From: Deltaproteobacteria bacterium
Lineage (GTDB): Bacteria; UBA10199; DSSB01
Direction: 5' to 3'
DNA length: 6,129 nucleotides
NCBI GenBank assembly: GCA_021414045.1
Contig: JAIOPF010000346.1
Span: forward strand, 1-6,129
Each line of letters starts with the position of its first letter. Position 1 is the stretch's first letter. A model generated the notes under the pieces. That model was given only the letters and a program-made list of their open reading frames with translations. It had not been told where the DNA came from and searched no databases. This document shows, one piece after another, positions 5,254-6,129 of the stretch. The position numbers and the translations under genes were made by a program.

Positions 5254-5547
5254 ATGCGACAAACGACCTTCAAACTGAAAGCCATAACCGTCTTTTTGGC
5301 GGGCCTTCTGTTCGCGGTCTCCATCCTCATTTCTTCGCATGCCCATGCCGAGGGAACCCCTGAAAAATCCGACACCTGCGCCACCTGTCATCTGTTGCCG
5401 CAGGGCCTGAAATTCGTCTCCGATTCCCCCTCAATACAGATACCGCTCGAGACCTTCGTCTCCGAAATTTTTCTCCCCTCCTCTCCCTCCGAAAAATCCG
5501 CCGAAATTTTTTCGGGCCTGATCCGCGGCCCCCCGAATCGCGCCTAA
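5254..5547 (+). CDS. Small exported CxxC(H)/His protein (97 aa), paralogue of the gene at 5162
   Basis: 97 residues. A Lys-containing N-terminus, a hydrophobic segment (about 10-27), His29 and His31, then SDTCATCHL with Cys42 and Cys45, and a C-terminus SGLIRGPPNRA. The first half aligns with the divergent minus-strand protein with at most a one-residue shift: LLFAVSILISSHAH against AIFAAGILVSFHHH, SDTCATC against ADHCATC; both end near a Pro-Pro. AHA before Glu33 could be an SPase I site, in which case the two histidines would be removed; otherwise the segment is a membrane anchor. CATCH is formally a CxxCH haem-c motif, but the paralogue has CATCM, so metal binding is the likelier role. ATG 5254 has only a weak GGAA upstream; the frame is open for some 145 bases before it, but that stretch is the other gene's coding strand complement and the control region. 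The outer-membrane protein gene starts 43 bases on. Confidence 0.8.
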   Translation: MRQTTFKLKAITVFLAGLLFAVSILISSHAHAEGTPEKSDTCATCHLLPQGLKFVSDSPSIQIPLETFVSEIFLPSSPSEKSAEIFSGLIRGPPNRA

Positions 5548-5590
5548 TCCCTCAGGCTTATCGATTCCCCCATTTCCGAAGGAGACCGTC

Positions 5591-6129
5591 ATGAACCGTT
5601 TCAGGTTCCCCTGTGTATTTTTAAGTCTTTCCCTGCTTTTCTTTTTCCATCTTCCCTCGGCAAGAGCCGATAGCGAAGTCGAGTTGCTGCGCAAAGAAGT
5701 CCGAGAGTTGAAGAAAACCGTCGACCAACTTTCGAGCGTCGTCCAGCAGCAGAATAACCGCATCGAAGAGATCTCGGGCAACCGAGCCTCTTCATCCAAA
5801 CCCCTAGAGACCAAAACCCCCGGCGATTTCCCGACCGAGCCCAAAAACGTCGAGACCGCCGGTCCAGCGAAGAAACCGGCTCCCGAAGCAGTCCCCGCTG
5901 TCGCGGCGGCACCGAACAGCACTAGCGAAGTCGACTCCTTGCTGAACACCGTCAATAACGCTCCCCCGGTGCCGGGCTCCCAATCGCGAACCGTCGGACT
6001 TTGGAAGTATCCCACCGGTTCTTCTCCCGCGGCCAAGCTGCTACCGGACATCAGCGTTATCGGCACCTTCGCCGGCGCCTATTTCACCAAGGACCCCACC
6101 GGCGACGTCGGAGTCGATCCGAACCGGAC
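5591..6129 (+). CDS. Exported coiled-coil protein, N-terminus of a probable outer-membrane beta-barrel (3' truncated)
   Basis: Open from ATG 5591 to the window edge, 179 full codons with no stop. AAGGAG lies seven to eight bases before the ATG. MNRFRFPCVFLSLSLLFFFHLPSARA is a strong Sec signal with an SPase I site after Ala26. Residues 30-61 form a coiled coil with unbroken 3-4 spacing of core positions (V30, L33, V37, L40, V44, L47, V51, Q54, I58, I61). A Pro/Ala/Lys-rich linker (about 65-125) follows, then LLPDISVIGTFAGAYF (150-165) and DPTGDVGVDPNR. The sequence 'PDISVIG.F.GAYF' followed by an Asp-Pro-rich turn is how I remember the barrel start of outer-membrane proteins annotated as zinc-regulated or TonB-dependent-receptor-like; the barrel itself is outside the window. 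It lies downstream of the CxxC gene and is likely co-transcribed with it. Minus-strand open frames here are shadows. Confidence 0.82.
   Translation, partial: MNRFRFPCVFLSLSLLFFFHLPSARADSEVELLRKEVRELKKTVDQLSSVVQQQNNRIEEISGNRASSSKPLETKTPGDFPTEPKNVETAGPAKKPAPEAVPAVAAAPNSTSEVDSLLNTVNNAPPVPGSQSRTVGLWKYPTGSSPAAKLLPDISVIGTFAGAYFTKDPTGDVGVDPNR

Noticed and set aside
5495..5512. CCGAAA-TTT-TTTCGG palindrome near the end of the plus-strand CxxC gene
   Set aside because: It lies within the coding sequence upstream of the conserved Pro-Pro tail, has no T-tract after it and is AT-weak; probably incidental to codons for AEIFSG.
5431..6066. 211-codon minus-strand frame over the end of the CxxC gene and the outer-membrane protein gene
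   Set aside because: The plus strand shows a signal peptide, heptad repeats and a ribosome binding site in the same region; the minus-strand translation has none of these.

Overview
The window reads as a piece of a moderately GC-rich, didermic (Gram-negative) bacterial chromosome. Several proteins carry lipobox or SPase I export signals, and an outer-membrane-type protein begins at the right edge. No gene fixes the taxon. The style (lipoproteins of unknown function, a KirBac-type channel, a coiled-coil-plus-barrel protein next to small CxxC proteins) would suit a deltaproteobacteria-like or related uncultured lineage, but that is only an impression. There are no RNA genes, insertion sequences, phage genes or CRISPR arrays.

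Left part (1-1976, plus strand). The window opens inside an inward-rectifier potassium channel gene (KirBac type); the whole C-terminal cytoplasmic domain is visible. A PaaI-type hotdog thioesterase follows 26 bases later. After a 172-base gap comes a 286-residue predicted lipoprotein of unknown function with a long Ser/Thr/Pro-rich linker.

Middle (1998-5162, minus strand). Four closely spaced units are transcribed leftward: a small CxxC protein with an N-terminal hydrophobic segment (97 aa), a His-rich protein (about 435 aa) of unknown function, a lipoprotein gene interrupted by a single in-frame amber codon (99 aa, then TAG, then 163 codons), and a second lipoprotein (216 aa). The run ends at a hairpin plus T-tract whose stem contains the stop codons of both converging genes. 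Spacing is 45, 3 and 39 bases, so one operon is likely.

Right part (5163-6129). A 91-base divergent control region holds a 28-base dyad (CTGTCAA-N14-TTGACAG) with a consensus -35-like TTGACA pointing each way. The plus-strand gene to its right encodes a second 97-aa CxxC protein that aligns without gaps, for its first half, with the minus-strand one. It is followed by the 5' part of a gene for an exported coiled-coil protein that probably becomes an outer-membrane beta-barrel and runs off the window.

How the parts may work together (inference). His-rich segments, paired Cys/His proteins, lipoproteins and an outer-membrane protein around one shared divergent promoter look like an envelope locus for handling a transition metal such as zinc or copper. 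Nothing in the sequence names the metal or the regulator. The left-hand potassium channel/thioesterase pair is probably unrelated to it.
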